DNA of 64,000 bases from Oxytricha trifallax (GCA_000711775.1 ARYC01001133.1:1-64000); one strand, 5' to 3'. Counted from the first letter of the stretch, positions 43,410-54,800 are shown. The notes: generated by a model not told the origin, from the letters alone. Translations and numbers: made by a program.

Positions 43410-43660
43410 AAGAAAAGCTTGAGATATTATGATCGGTAGCTATTTACTTCTAGAGAAATTGTCAATCGCTCTGTATGGATAAAGAAAATTAAATTAAGCT
43501 GGAATAGGGAGGAAAGAATATATACATTTCCTGTGCGGGCTCTCGAAGCCTATGATAATAATGAATTGAGTAACATCAAAAATTCTCGGGCCTCTTTTTT
43601 TGTCATCACGTGCCCAAAGGCGATTCTATAGCGTTTTCGTGATCAGCGCCCGTAATTATT
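43410..43660 (+). CDS. Coding block cut by TBE C insertion
   Basis: Open with clear coding character: KSLRYYDRQLFTSREIVNRS, VWIKKIKLSWNREERIYTFP, VRALEAYDNNELSNIKNSRA and FVITCPKAILQRFRDQRP, then the TBE C terminus at 43661. GC is higher than in the neighbouring DNA. No family recognised. The minus-strand frame at 43214-43411 beside it is not supported. Confidence 0.45.
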
Positions 43661-43797
43661 AAAACGCCAAAACCCTTTCAGTAGTTTTATTGAGTTTTTG
43701 ATTGATAAAAGTAGACTATTAAAGAAAACTTTATTAGGGTTTTAATAGGGTTTATGTAGGGGTTTAATGTTTAAATATTAGTATTTTAAGTGAGTAA

Positions 43798-44875
43798 ATG
43801 CGAGGTTTGGGGTCAGTTTATGACTGTGAGTATATAGATTTATTATTTAAGTTGCGTTATGGATGTGATGAATATAGTGAATAACTCAAGCCTGTTCTGA
43901 ATTATATGTCTATAGCAAGCTGCTCCATAAATCACCTGCTACTGTTAGGTCTAACTGTCTATTAGCATTGAATTTAAAGAGATAGTATCTTAATTCTAAT
44001 CCTAAGAGACCCTTAAAATTTTAGCAACATCATATTGACTATCTTACAAATGATAAGACTCTTTAATACTTGGCTCATTTCTCTCTAGCTTAGAGGGCTG
44101 TGATGTTTCATCACCAATTTCCTGAGCTTCACATATCTGCATAATCGATTGCTAACATATATAAAAAGAAAGGAATATGTTACAAGACAATCAATCCCAT
44201 TAAGAGAGTGATTGACTTTAATGTTCCATTTTATAAGGATAATTTAAATTATATATTTGATTAAATGCTGAGTTCTTAAGAGCATAATATAAAGTTCATA
44301 CATGCAGATGAAGCCGTATTTACATTTGAATATCAAGGTCTTGGTACAAGACGTATGTTAATATTGAAGTTTATGACTAAAAAGTTAAGGTGTAAACTCA
44401 TACTATTCTTGGTGGAATAAGTGAAGATAGTGGCCTCGAGACTTTTGTTATTCACTCTCGTTCTATAAAGACTGAATAATATATTAAACTCTTGCAATAA
44501 ACTCAGAGATAAGTACGCTGACTAAGAGATTATTCTATTCGTTGATAACTTGTCAGTTCATAAAACTAAAGACTCAAGGAATGAATATGAAAAGCTAAAT
44601 ATAACACCTGTATTTAATGTTCCTTACAGCCCTTAGTTCAATGGAATTGAATTATATCGGGAGTTATTGAAAGGTCATAATAAAAAATTACTGCTCTACC
44701 ATCTGATGCATGATTTAAAGATAGATACAGTCGATTTTATAAGAGGGCTGCTAAGAGAGTCAGCGATGATTAAGGTAAAGTATGCGCAAGAGAAGGGATA
44801 TTTTGTGTATTTAAATAAGTTTTAGATTTAAACGTATGAATAAGTTCACATATTTAATTTGCCCGTAAAAGGATT
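43798..44875 (+). pseudogene. TBE D34E transposase gene (copy C)
   Basis: ATG at 43798: MRGLGSVYDCEYIDLLFKLR. Blocks: NGIS-type helix-turn-helix region near 44150; FIHADEAVFTFEYQGLG (first Asp, about 44310); SEDSGLETFVIHSRSIKTEQ (44415-44470); FVDNLSVHKTKDSRNEYEKL (second Asp, about 44540); and VPYSPQFNGIELYRELLKGH (Glu, about 44645; D34E). YW is replaced by YR after the Glu. Frame slips occur after YQGLG and near 44500. The catalytic residues remain, but the gene is broken. Confidence 0.8.
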
Positions 44876-44990
44876 TGGCTTCTCTTTCTTTTCTTCCTCT
44901 TATAGCTTGCTTGGGCCTATGTTTCTTCTCTTAGTGCCAGCTCCTGCATCAATAATCATCTCGTCTGCCTTTTAGAAATCTTTGAAGAGT
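44876..44990 (-). pseudogene. TBE 22 kDa gene, 3' end only (copy C)
   Basis: The minus strand encodes the C-terminal end, with the DAGAGTKRRNIGPSKL-type segment as in copy A, up to the junction with TBE B. The rest of the gene is absent from this copy. Confidence 0.6.
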
Positions 44991-45149
44991 CAAAACCCCA
45001 AAACCCCTTAATGAGATTTATAAGTGCTTTAATTTGTAGGAATTGGTTAGAGGTTGGGGTTATTAATAAATTTTAAAGAGAAATTTATAGTAAAAGTATT
45101 TAATTTAATCAATCAAAATGCACTTTTGAATCATGTGAAAGAGGCCTGA

Positions 45150-46458
45150 AGTTTATCCTACTCAACCACTACTCTATCTGCTCTATCGATATATCTGATG
45201 TGAGTTTGGCTTAATGATTACCGACTCTGCCATCTATTTCATTGATTGAGATACTATTATTTTAACAATAAATTGCTTTATTATTTGCTTAGCAACCTTC
45301 CCACACATTGTAGAGTAATAATCATTGCGAAGCATATCGCACTCTATTATTATTGCTGCCATACCCCACAAATCCCATTGAAAGTCTCCGTCTCTCCAGT
45401 CTTCTCTTTCTGGATAATAGCCTGGAGTTCCCATTACACTTCCTAGCCTTGATACTTCCACCCTTAAAGTCTGTTGAAGTCAATAATTGTCACTCTTACA
45501 GGTGAAAAGTTTATCATAATATTCTCAGGCTTCAAATCTCTGTGAACAAAGCCTAACTTATCTAGCTCTCTTATACCTTCTAAGGTTTAAGTTGCTATCA
45601 AAGCAAGCTACTTATGATTCCTTTGATCTCTAATGAAATCTCTAAGGGTCATTTCAAAGAGTGGGAGTCTGAAAGCTACACGATCTTTGGCAAGTAGAGC
45701 AGCATCTAGCTTGATTAAGTACTTACACTCTTTAAATTTTGCTTGAGTGAGTACTTGATACTCGTTAGTAAACTCCATCTAAAATTTATCATCACTTAAG
45801 AGATAGTTGAAAGGATAAACCTTGTAAGCATATTGATGATCATTGATAACTTTCTTATCAAAGGAGTCCTCTAGGATTAGATAACTTTAAAAAGAACTAT
45901 CTAAATCAATCTACGCAAGAACTGGTATTTTCTTGTATTTAATTTTAATCATAATCTTTGTGATTTCAGATGCTTATAGGTTGACTGATTTTCTCACATA
46001 TTCTGATTCACTAGTTGTTCAAGCTCTACCACTTTCAAAGATTCTCTTGCTTTTCTTTTGTTTAATAGCTTCAATTCATCTTCAGGGTTTTCAATCTCTG
46101 ATTCTTTCTTGTGCGCTTTTAATATATCCTTCCTTAAATCTCTTGTATGAGCATACTGCTGATACCACTCGAAGCAATCATACTTTTCGTCGATTTATCG
46201 TGATTTAAGTATACATTTGGCTTGGCTTCTCTAAGCTCCTTCATATGCCTATACCAACTAGATTTATGAGCAGAGTCTCTCTCTCACACTTCTCACAAAA
46301 GTATACTTCTACTTCTTCAATTTGTGTAGGAATTTCATTTTGCCATTCTTCCCCTCCCTGTCTCCTAACCCTTGTTTGCCATTTATTTCTATTATTAATT
46401 CTATTTTAATAACAGAGACCTCAAGTGATAGCTATGGTAGTTCTTTATGAGAGCTCAT
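45150..46458 (-). pseudogene. TBE 57 kDa C2H2 zinc-finger/protein-kinase gene (copy B)
   Basis: A likely start is MSSHKELPQLSLEVSVIKIE at 46458. Finger 1 is YFCEKCERDSAHKSSWYRHM (about 46300). Finger 2 is degenerate (YDCFEWYQQYAHTRDLRKDI: second Cys replaced by Trp). Then EITKIMIKIKYKKIPVLA and DKKVINDHQYAYKVYPFNYL. Kinase: KFKECKYLIKLDAALLAKDR, LGFVHRDLKPENIMINF (about 45540), IIDFN, VMGTPGYYPEREDWRDGDFQ (about 45425-45370) and WDLWGMAAIIIECDMLRND. Frame slips near 46350, 46190 and 45470. Orthologous to copies A and E. Confidence 0.75.
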
Positions 46459-46699
46459 CTAGCAGCTATCACACTTTTTATTGCTGCCAAAGGTAAGTCT
46501 CATTTAGTTTGATGGAAGTGCTGTTGTTTTTCTCTAAATGTTAGCGCTCAAAATTATATTAGAATTTATAATTATAAAACTGCTTCTATTACTGAGAGCA
46601 CATATGAGATCTTTGCAAACCTAAAAGTGTCAAGGCAAGAATTAGAGTCTTAGAAAAGAAAATTGAGTGCAAAGAGAGGATGCAGCTCTAAATACAGTT

Positions 46700-47100
46700 G
46701 AGAAAGAAACCATTTTTACTATCAAATATAAGTAGATTATAGCATGTACTTTTTTAGGAGGTGCACCTAAATAAGTACGTACCGCTTTAGGAAGAATTTT
46801 GTGATTTTATGATTAAAATAAGAATGCTCCTTATTAAATACTTGCTTTAATTAAAGCTCCTAATTAAGTACTAGCATTTTAGGAGCTGCTCCTAATTAAC
46901 TACGTACCAATTTAAACTTAAAAATATGGAACTATAACAGTTGAAATTGATATCAATCTCCCAAGTTTGAAACTAGTTCTCAAAACCTTCTTTATATCCT
47001 ACCTAGAGGTTGACCTCTTATAGAATGCCCATATTTAATATTAATTTTTACAGAGATATATAATTGATCTCAATAAACTGAAATTTTATTATCATTTCTT
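46700..47100. promoter_or_regulatory. Divergent intergenic region of TBE B with repeat words
   Basis: GGAGGTGCACCTAAATAAGT, GCTCCTAATTAAGTAC and GGAGCTGCTCCTAATTAACT with ACGTACC recur at about 46758-46912. GAGGTTGACCTCTTATAG with ATGCCCATAT at 47007-47035 is the inverse of the conserved TBE E/D box. Likely bidirectional promoter; inferred. Confidence 0.5.
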
Positions 47101-47215
47101 AGATCTCTAAACAAGAAGGAGTCAATGAATGATGCAATGAAAAGAGTGCAAGTATAAGAATTGATTCAAAGATTTAGAAACAAGGAAGATTTGCATCGCT
47201 ACCAAATGCAGCAAG

Positions 47216-47251
47216 GTAAGGAATTTATAACAACTAATCTTGATTATGTAG
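47216..47251 (+). other. 36-nt intron 1 in TBE 22 kDa gene (copy B)
   Basis: GTAAGG at the 5' side, CAACTAATC internally, ATGTAG at the 3' side; same position and length as in copies A and E. Confidence 0.65.
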
Positions 47252-47646
47252 TTGGTTTGTTCCTGCCAACGATTGAAGGTACTAAAATTTCATTTCTAAG
47301 AGCGATACTCTGCGAAGAGAAGAAAGCATTGAAAACTTAATATGTAAAGTTTGCAGAGATTCCAAACTATCCAGAAATCTCAGTGACTAACTTATATGAT
47401 GATGCTATGAATGACCCATAGGTTTCACTGTACCTGCCGACTAAGAAGCAGTTGTAAAAAAATAAATTACCTGAAAGAAACTATTTCTTGGCATCCTTGT
47501 AACAATTAAGGGTGATTACTTGAAAGATATTATTCAAGAATTTCATAAGAAAAGGTACAGCATCTCTTCAGAAGATAAGGACAAACAAGGGATCAAGATA
47601 AGTGAGAGCTGGTTATCAGAGCTTCAGAAGCACCCTTATATTTCAA

Positions 47647-47672
47647 GTAAGATTTGTAGCTTAACTCTTTAG
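47647..47672 (+). other. 26-nt intron 2 in TBE 22 kDa gene (copy B)
   Basis: GTAAGATTTGTAGCTTAACT followed by CTTTAG. Its length (26) is not a multiple of 3, and removal brings the two flanking conserved blocks into one frame. Copy E has the same at 21748-21773. Confidence 0.7.
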
Positions 47673-47929
47673 AAAAATCTGGTACTGGCATCTTCTTGAT
47701 GAAGGAATAGAGCAAGCTTCACAGAGAGAGAAAGTGCGACAAGTCTTTAGCAAGAGACTTTATTCAAATATTTAGCCGTCAGAGTCAATGAACATAGATG
47801 CTGGAGCTGGCAGCAGGAGAAGAAACCTTGGAGGAGAGAAGCAAGAAGTAGAAGAAAAGAAAGAGAAGACAGCTCTCACGAAAGAGTTTTAAATGTGACT
47901 TAAATATTCATTAACTTAACTCTAAAACT

Positions 47930-48980
47930 TATTTATATACATTCACTCTCCTTTCTTTAGCACACTTTTAAACCAATTAATTATCTACTCTCTTCGCTGA
48001 ATTTTTAATGAAGCCTACTGTATCGATAGGAAGGTCATGCATCAAGTGGAATAGCAACAGTTTCTTTTAATTTTAATGGCCTTTTAATATACCCCAGTAG
48101 AACTCAATTCTATTTAACTATGGACTGTAAGATACATTGAACACTGGCGTTATTCTAAGTTGTTCATAACTCTTTCTTGTTTCTTTAGTCTTATTAACAG
48201 AAAGATTATCAACAAACAGTATAATCTCTTATTCAGGGTATTTCTCTCTCAGCTGTTCTAAAAACTTGATACACTGCTCTGTCTTAATAGAGCGAGGATA
48301 AATAACATAAGTTTCTAAACCAGCATCCTCACTAATTCCTCCAAGAATTGCCATTGCTTATACTTTGACTTTCTAGTCATATACTTTTGTATTACTATGC
48401 CTCTTATACCAAGACTTCAAGATGAAAGTGTTGAAGATAAACACAGCCTCGTAAGCATGAAAAAACTTAATATTATTCTATTAGGCTCTCTGTATTTAAT
48501 TATAAATCTTATTTAAGTTATTGTTGTAAAATGGCAGAGTGAAATCAATTACTCTCTTGATACGATTTACACCTTTGTAAGAGATGCCATTTCGTTTATA
48601 AATGTTTGCAACAGACTATATACAGAGATCTTCAAATCAGGAAATTGGCGGTGAAACATAATAGCTCGTTGGTCGAGAGAGAAGTGAGCCAAATGCTTCA
48701 AAATTTTCTCATTAATAAGATAGTCAAAATGCTTCTATTGAAACTTTGAGTTCCTCTTAGGCTTAGAATTCAGCTATTACTGTTATAGTTATACTGCTAT
48801 AAGGCAGTGGGAGCGAACAGTTGAGGAACTTCGCTTTAAGAGCAGTGCAATTGACTTATAATTAAGTACTGGTTTGACTTATTCACTGTATATATCACAT
48901 CCATTTCGCAGTTTAAACACTAAATCTATATATTCTTCATCATAAATAGACCCCAAAAGCGTGCTATTTTAGCCTCGCAT
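47930..48980 (-). pseudogene. TBE D34E transposase gene (copy B), catalytic Asp lost
   Basis: ATG at 48980: MRGQNSTLLGSIYDEEYIDL then EQVKPVLNYKSIALLLKRSS. Blocks follow: YLINEKILKHLAHFSLDQRA, VANIYKRNGISYKGVNRIKR, KFFHAYEAVFIFNTF (first catalytic Asp replaced by Tyr, about 48455), EDAGLETYVIYPRSIKTEQC, LFVDNLSVNKTKETRKSYEQ (second Asp) and SPQLNRIEFYWGILKGH (Glu). Frame slips near 48600 and 48500. This copy cannot encode an active enzyme. Confidence 0.8.
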
Positions 48981-49060
48981 TAATTAATAACCCCATCCCC
49001 TAAGAAATTCCCTATAAATCAAAGCACTTATAAACCTTATTAAGGGGTTTTGGGGTTTTG

Positions 49061-51400
49061 AATGCCATCATCTATTACAGTCTACTTGACAATTTTATAC
49101 AAAGAAATAGTATCAGTAATTGCATTATATCGTAGATTTTCCTCTTTTAATATAATAGCATGTGTTTGAAAATTTAACGATAAGAAAAGACTTCCATCAA
49201 AAGATAATGACAGGTGTCCTCATCCTTTTAGATCAAAGTAGAAACAATCCCACAAAATCAAATTTGATGTATCTTTACTATTTTCATGCTCCTCACAATT
49301 TCTTCAAGGAGAGAGAATGCCATGAATTTGAACCAATCATACAATCTTGGAGTAAAATTAGATGTACCAGAATTCCAGGAACATATGCAGATTTAGTTTT
49401 CTTGTTAGTTTACAAGCTTATTCATAATGGTCCCAAACTGCTGAAGCCATTTTAAAAATCCATCATTGCTAATCTCTCTAATATTGCTCCTTAAGAAACT
49501 TTGCAGAGAGGCTGTTGATGGTTTGATGTACTTAGTCCAAGTGTTTTCAAAGAAAGAATTCTTGCTTGAAAAAGAAGATAACTGCAAGAGTTTGACTTCC
49601 TTATTTGAAGCAATAAACTACCTTGTGGCTTATCATGATAAGACCAACTAATTACAATAGTTGCATCTGATTAAAGAATTGATTGATGCTCAAGGAGACA
49701 GAAGGAAGTTTTTATCTAAAATCTCCATTATTTTATTAATTAAAAATATATTTAAGTTTTTAATATTTTAATCTAAACTTCATATTATTATGATCTTCGA
49801 GAGTCATCGTTTAAAACAGTGTCTCAGAGGATTCAAAATTTCAACATTTTTATCAACATTTTTCCCAATATTTTTCAATATTCTCAAATAAATTTCTCGA
49901 TATCTAAAAGGAAATAAGATAATTCCTAATAGAATTAGAACATTTTTCTATCTTAAGTTAAAATATCATTTTCTACCACTAATTTAAATTGAGGAATCCT
50001 AATAAGGCGCCCTAAAAATTCTAGTAGATTTATGAATATATCCTTAAGGATGTAATTAAGTTAAATAAGGAAAAAAAAATTTTATTAGCGAAGTTAATAT
50101 ATGATTATTTTAATCAATGACTTATTTATGCTTTAAAAAATTAAAAAATCTTTGAGAGACACTGTTTTAAACAATGACTCCCGAAAATAAAAAACTTAAA
50201 TTAACTTAAAATCTAGCTTTAAAGATATCATAATTATAACATGTAAATGAAACTTAAAACACTATATGTTAAAGCAGCTGCAGGAAAAGTGTGTCTGGCT
50301 GCAACTATTATAAATACTTGCAAATTTAACTCATGAAGTATTAGACTATGTTTTACTATTTCGATGCCACTGACTTTGAATTGAAACTAACTCAGGGAAC
50401 TCCTCAAAATTAATAGCTTATCAAACAGCAATAAATGCAACATATTCACTATCAATAGTTAAAGTAAGCTGACGAATAAAAATAAGAAGAGAGTAAGGGG
50501 CAGCACTGCTTAAGCTCAAATTTAACAAGAAGATCATAAATTAGATGGAGATTGTCAAATAGGACAAACATAGACTTATGCTGTTCATCATTAATCTCCC
50601 TATCACGATTAAGAGAAGGTTTCAAAGAATGAAGTTATCATTGATAAGAAGAGTTAAGTAGAAGAAGAGGAGAAGTTGTCCATTATTGGTGCTATTGTAG
50701 AGTTAAAGCATTAAGAATCTCCCGTAAATAAAGCTCCAATTGCACAAGTTTGAGATGGCGAGGATGATGATGACTGGGAAAAGCAAGAAGAATCTCCAAA
50801 ACTAGCAGTAGCTATTATTATCTGATAGCAATAGCAGTAAATATAACAATAGTAAGATACTACTCAAATTCCTTCAATACAATAAGAACATGGATATAAA
50901 GCTCTTCAAAACATTAGTGATATCAAGCAGGAAAGAGAAAATCAAGATGTTTCAGGAAAAGAGGTTAGATTTCTTTGCAAGAAGATTAAAATTAAAGTGT
51001 AATTTCAACTCAAATAAGTGTTTCATCTCAAGAAGACTTATAATGGCATCTCCACTATGGTTCAAGAAATGGAAAGAATTCCTATTATTGCCAAATATTA
51101 AGGCTTGTATCTCCCACACTTACAACAAAGCTATGACTTTCAGAAATCAGCTTATCGAAGAAGATGGAAGTTACGCATCAAACTAGATTATGAACATTGA
51201 TGAGGATCAATTAGCTACATATCTTCAGAGATTTTCACTCAAGGGACTGCTTCCAACTATGCAGAAGATTCAAGTAACAACTTACAGAGGAAATGACTCA
51301 ATTGATACTTGGCTTATTGCATTCCAATGGGGTGATGTTTGTAGAAGCTCAAGAATTTGCATTTTTATATCATAGAGAACAGACTTTTTCAATAAACACT
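49061..51400 (+). CDS. HID1-family protein, C-terminal two thirds (partial)
   Basis: HID1 is a conserved trans-Golgi protein needed for secretory granule formation. Blocks on +: GVLILLDQSRNNPTKSNLMY (human-type FLNDARADQSRVGLM region, about 49220); CTRIPGTYADLVFLLVYKLI then HNGPKLLKP (49365-49455); SIIANLSNIAPQETL then EAVDGLMYLVQVFSKKEFLL and LTSLFEAINYLVAYHDKTN (49460-49650); a Gln-rich linker (50340-50880); WFKKWKEFLLLPNIKAC (51055); MNIDEDQLATYLQRFSLKGL then LPTMQKIQVTTYRGNDSIDT and WLIAFQWGDV (51190-51345), matching the HID1 C-terminus. The N-terminal third is not found; TBE B ends directly upstream. AT-rich gap at 49740-50230 is an IES. The family call rests on remembered motifs. Confidence 0.68.
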
Positions 51401-51887
51401 TATTAAGGAAATAATTATTACTCACATATAATTTAAATGTCAAATTGTTATTAATTTAAATTAATAGTGTAGTTAAAGTAATGCTGAAAATGATTTCTAA
51501 GGAAATTTTTCAAATTACATGGAAATAAAATCACTACCTCAACCTAATTAGCAATAGCCCTGTAAACAGGACTCATATTATTATTATTATTTCACTCATA
51601 GGAGGATGTGATAATATCCTAAGTACAATAAATTTTAAATTGAAATTATTAATAATTAACTATAAATATTCCTACTTTAGTTATTAATAATTTAATTATT
51701 ATATTAAAAATTAAAGTAAACACAAAATAAATGATGGTCGATCATTAATTAGAAAGAAAGATTAATAGATGTGCATAAAACAAAGTCAAAAAAGAAGTAG
51801 ATTGTTTGAGTTTAAGGATAAGTTTGATTAATTTTTTATATTTGTTTGTACTTTACACTCGGAAAATAAAATTTTAGCCTAAATCAT
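51401..51887. other. AT-rich non-coding DNA
   Basis: Between the convergent ends of HID1 (+) and the MRH gene (-). No feature recognised. Confidence 0.45.
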
Positions 51888-54800
51888 TCACACACATTTA
51901 TATCCTTGTACTTTCCTGTTTATATATCCCCTTGCTAATGCATAATTAATTATAGCTTGATCTGAAGCTACTAAGCTAAAATCTTAAAACTTGCCTGGTA
52001 GTTGTCTCCATTTATCAATGTGTGGAATAGCCTCATGCCCATAAATATTATGTCTTCTTTGGTTATAATAAACTCCAGCAATCAAAACACCAAAACCCCT
52101 TCATGAGTTTTATAAGTGTTTTGATTGATGAGGGTAATGATGCGGATTAGGGTTTGTTTCAATTATGTAGCATCATTTTCACTCTAGTCTTAAAAATATG
52201 AAAGTTTTATATGATAAAGTTTTTTATAATCTACTCATATATTCATATATTCATATACATGTTATAGCATTTTAATTTGAAAAGGATTAGTATGAGTGAC
52301 ATTTTTTTCCTATTTTACATTTTTCCATAAGTTATCTATCACTTTAACTGATTTTTTTTAAAAAAATTGACGATTGCTTCATTTTTAAAAGTTTGGCATC
52401 AATGCCCAATTATTTTTGAAAATTTTAATTAAAAATATTCTCAAAATCAATTCAAAACTTTTATTTCTTATAGCTTGCGTTCTTTATTATCATATTTTCA
52501 TTCAATACAATAATGGTTTAATTACATAAGTAAAATTAAAATGAAATATAAGTATAAAATGAGTGGTTTTAAAGTGATTGATATCCACAGTCAAGTAATG
52601 TTTAAGTTCAGGAGTGTTATAAATGGATATGAATCTTAAAATTTTGTATTTATAATTAATTTACACTTTTTGACACCTATTAATTATGGGTATCTTATAG
52701 GAGGTCAACCCTCTATAGAGAAATGGAGAAAGTTAGTGAAAACTGTAACAAGTTTCAGAGATGGATTTCCATTTAAATCAATAAAATTTCATTAAATTAG
52801 TACTAAATGTCTTTAAATTTAATTAGTACTGGCATTTAATTAGCTTAATTTTAATTGGTACCAATTTAATAGTACCAAAACCTAATTATTAATAAAATAC
52901 AAAAGATCTGGAAATTTAAAACTTAAATAATAAATAAACTGCCACGTATAATAGATAATTAAGTGAAATTATTATTAAAAGTTATAACCATGAATTAAAA
53001 GTATGAATGTTCTATAAATGTTATGAAAAATACATAATTTGTGATTTTAATTTTATACTAGCAATTTTATTCATGTTTAATTTAATAATTCAATTGTTGA
53101 TTTGCAAAGAGTAAATTATTTGATAAATTTTATTGCAGATTTTATAAGAACACTACTTATCTTTGTCTAAATGATGAACAAGATTCTCTATAATGAATCA
53201 ATAGTTCTTGTAATTGATTCTCATTCTTGGTTATGAGATCATATACTCTATATTTTCTTTCGAGCATCATTCTAATTCCCTCGATATTCCCTAAGAAGTG
53301 GTCGAACACCTTAGTCAAGTCATCATTCTATTTTGATAGCACAATAATGTGGTTGTTTAAACCATCGATCTCAGCTTATATATTTGAGGTTTTATTGAGA
53401 AAAGCAGAGTTAAGAGTGTCTAAGAATGTCTAGTTCATTTCATTTTGAATGATTTGGTAATTATGAACTCTAATCTAAGTCTCAAGGTACTTGATTTGAG
53501 CAGAGTGATTCAATTTATTAGTGCATTCTAAAAAAAACAAATCATGTTTGCAAATCATCATTCTCAAGTCAGTATCTCTCGTCAAGTTGCTTCAAATGCT
53601 CAAGCTCCTTTTATTAGCAGGTTTATTTAGTCTAAAAGTTGCGCAAATAAACCTCGCATTTGAGTACAGTCTTTCCTTGCTCTTCAAATATTATGTTTTC
53701 ATGTCAATTATTCTATTGTGGTCATCAATTATATTAAATAACTTGGTTTTATCATATTTGATAGCTTTGAATCTGACAGTAAGCTCGAGCCTCTCCTTGC
53801 CTCTTTGATCGTTCTCTTCATTGATACCTCGATCTCAGTTGCATTTTTTATGTATTATAATACATAAAGTCTCTTAAATATAATTTAATTAAAAAAATAT
53901 GTAATTTATGACCTTCGCAGTTTTAATACTCAAAAATTAAAAATTTATATTATATTAATCTTATTCAGTTGGAATTGTAACATAAAGTTGTGTAAGAATA
54001 TTTTTATAAAATTAAATCAGAGATAATAACTTAGTTTATATGTTTCTGGAAAGAATCGTTGATCACGACTGAGCCTATACCTCTCCTTATTTTAGTTGAT
54101 TTCGAATTTCTAATTAAAATTAGTAAATCCTCATAATATTCTGTTAATTTATTATTTGAAATAATTCTTGATTTTTAAAAATAAACTATCGATAGTACAA
54201 AGTTTTAATATAATGAGGTTTTTAATGGAAAAGTTCCAATTTGGTTCAAAACTTGATTGGTACCATGTACTAAATTACTAAAACTATATTTGTACAAAAG
54301 CATTTTTAAAAAATGGAGTCTCAAGAAATTATAAGAAATAGTTTTCATAAAATTTAGATAGTTTAAGTAAATAAGTTAAGCAATCAAAAAATGCATTTTC
54401 ACTCAAATTTTCTTAGAGGATTCATTTCTACATAACATAAACATAGATGTAGAGATGATTAAATATTAAATAAAGAAAATCTCCACCATGAAAATAGTAA
54501 AAAAAACATTGAATCTAACATTGAAAATGAAATAAATCAAAAAGAAACCCTAATCCCAACATTACCCTCATCATTCAAAACACATATAAAACCATTGAGG
54601 GGGTTTTGGGGTTTTGAATGTTATAGGCTAAAAATAGTCATGACAGTACAAATAGATAGAAGAAAAAACCATAACTATTCTTTCCTGCCATGCTTTCTGC
54701 AAACCAGGTGCAAGCAACTGGTGTTTTAATTTTAAAGTGTAGTTCATATTTAGAAGAGTCCTGAGTGTGTCCAATTTCATTCAATTCAAACTAAAAAAAT

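Larger units (their letters stand above)
43661..44990 (+). mobile_element. Truncated TBE (C), left part only
   Basis: The left end is a mutated terminus AAAACGCCAAAACCC after ATT (43658-43660), with the same subterminal sequence as TBE A (CAGTAGTTTTATTGAG). It carries the transposase gene and the 3' end of the 22 kDa gene, then stops at 44990 exactly where TBE B begins. The missing half (rest of 22 kDa, kinase gene, right end) is not found after TBE B, so this is a deletion or recombination junction, not a simple nested insertion. Confidence 0.8.
47125..47898 (+). pseudogene. TBE 22 kDa protein gene (copy B), two introns
   Basis: The upstream Met of copy A is AAG here, so the start is the second Met (47125): MNDAMKRVQVQELIQRF then RNKEDLHRYQMQQ. 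Intron 1 is 47216-47251 (36 nt, GTAAGG...ATGTAG); splicing gives QVGLFLPTIEGTKISFLR. Intron 2 is 47647-47672 (26 nt, GTAAGA...CTTTAG); splicing gives ...FISKKSGTGIFLMKEQSKLH-type sequence in frame, matching copy E. A later one-base slip near 47735 precedes MNIDAGAGSRRRNLGGEKQ and TGA at 47896-47898. Function unknown. Confidence 0.75.
44991..49060 (-). mobile_element. TBE transposon (B), 4.07 kb, three genes
   Basis: The left end is CAAAACCCCAAAACCCC at 44991; the right end is AAGGGGTTTTGGGGTTTTG ending at 49060. The flanks are AGT on the left and AAT on the right: both fit ANT but they differ, unlike TBEs A, D and E. Subterminal repeat of the CTTATAAACC...ATCAAAGCACTTATAA subfamily (as E and F). 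Gene order is as in A: kinase (-), 22 kDa (+), transposase (-). Confidence 0.9.

Noticed and set aside
43214..43411. Minus-strand 65-codon frame
   Set aside because: No motif, and the plus strand directly downstream has stronger coding character; not supported.
45246..46208. Plus-strand frames at 45246-45446 and 45933-46208
   Set aside because: Antisense to the zinc-finger/kinase gene of TBE B, whose motifs are clear on the minus strand.
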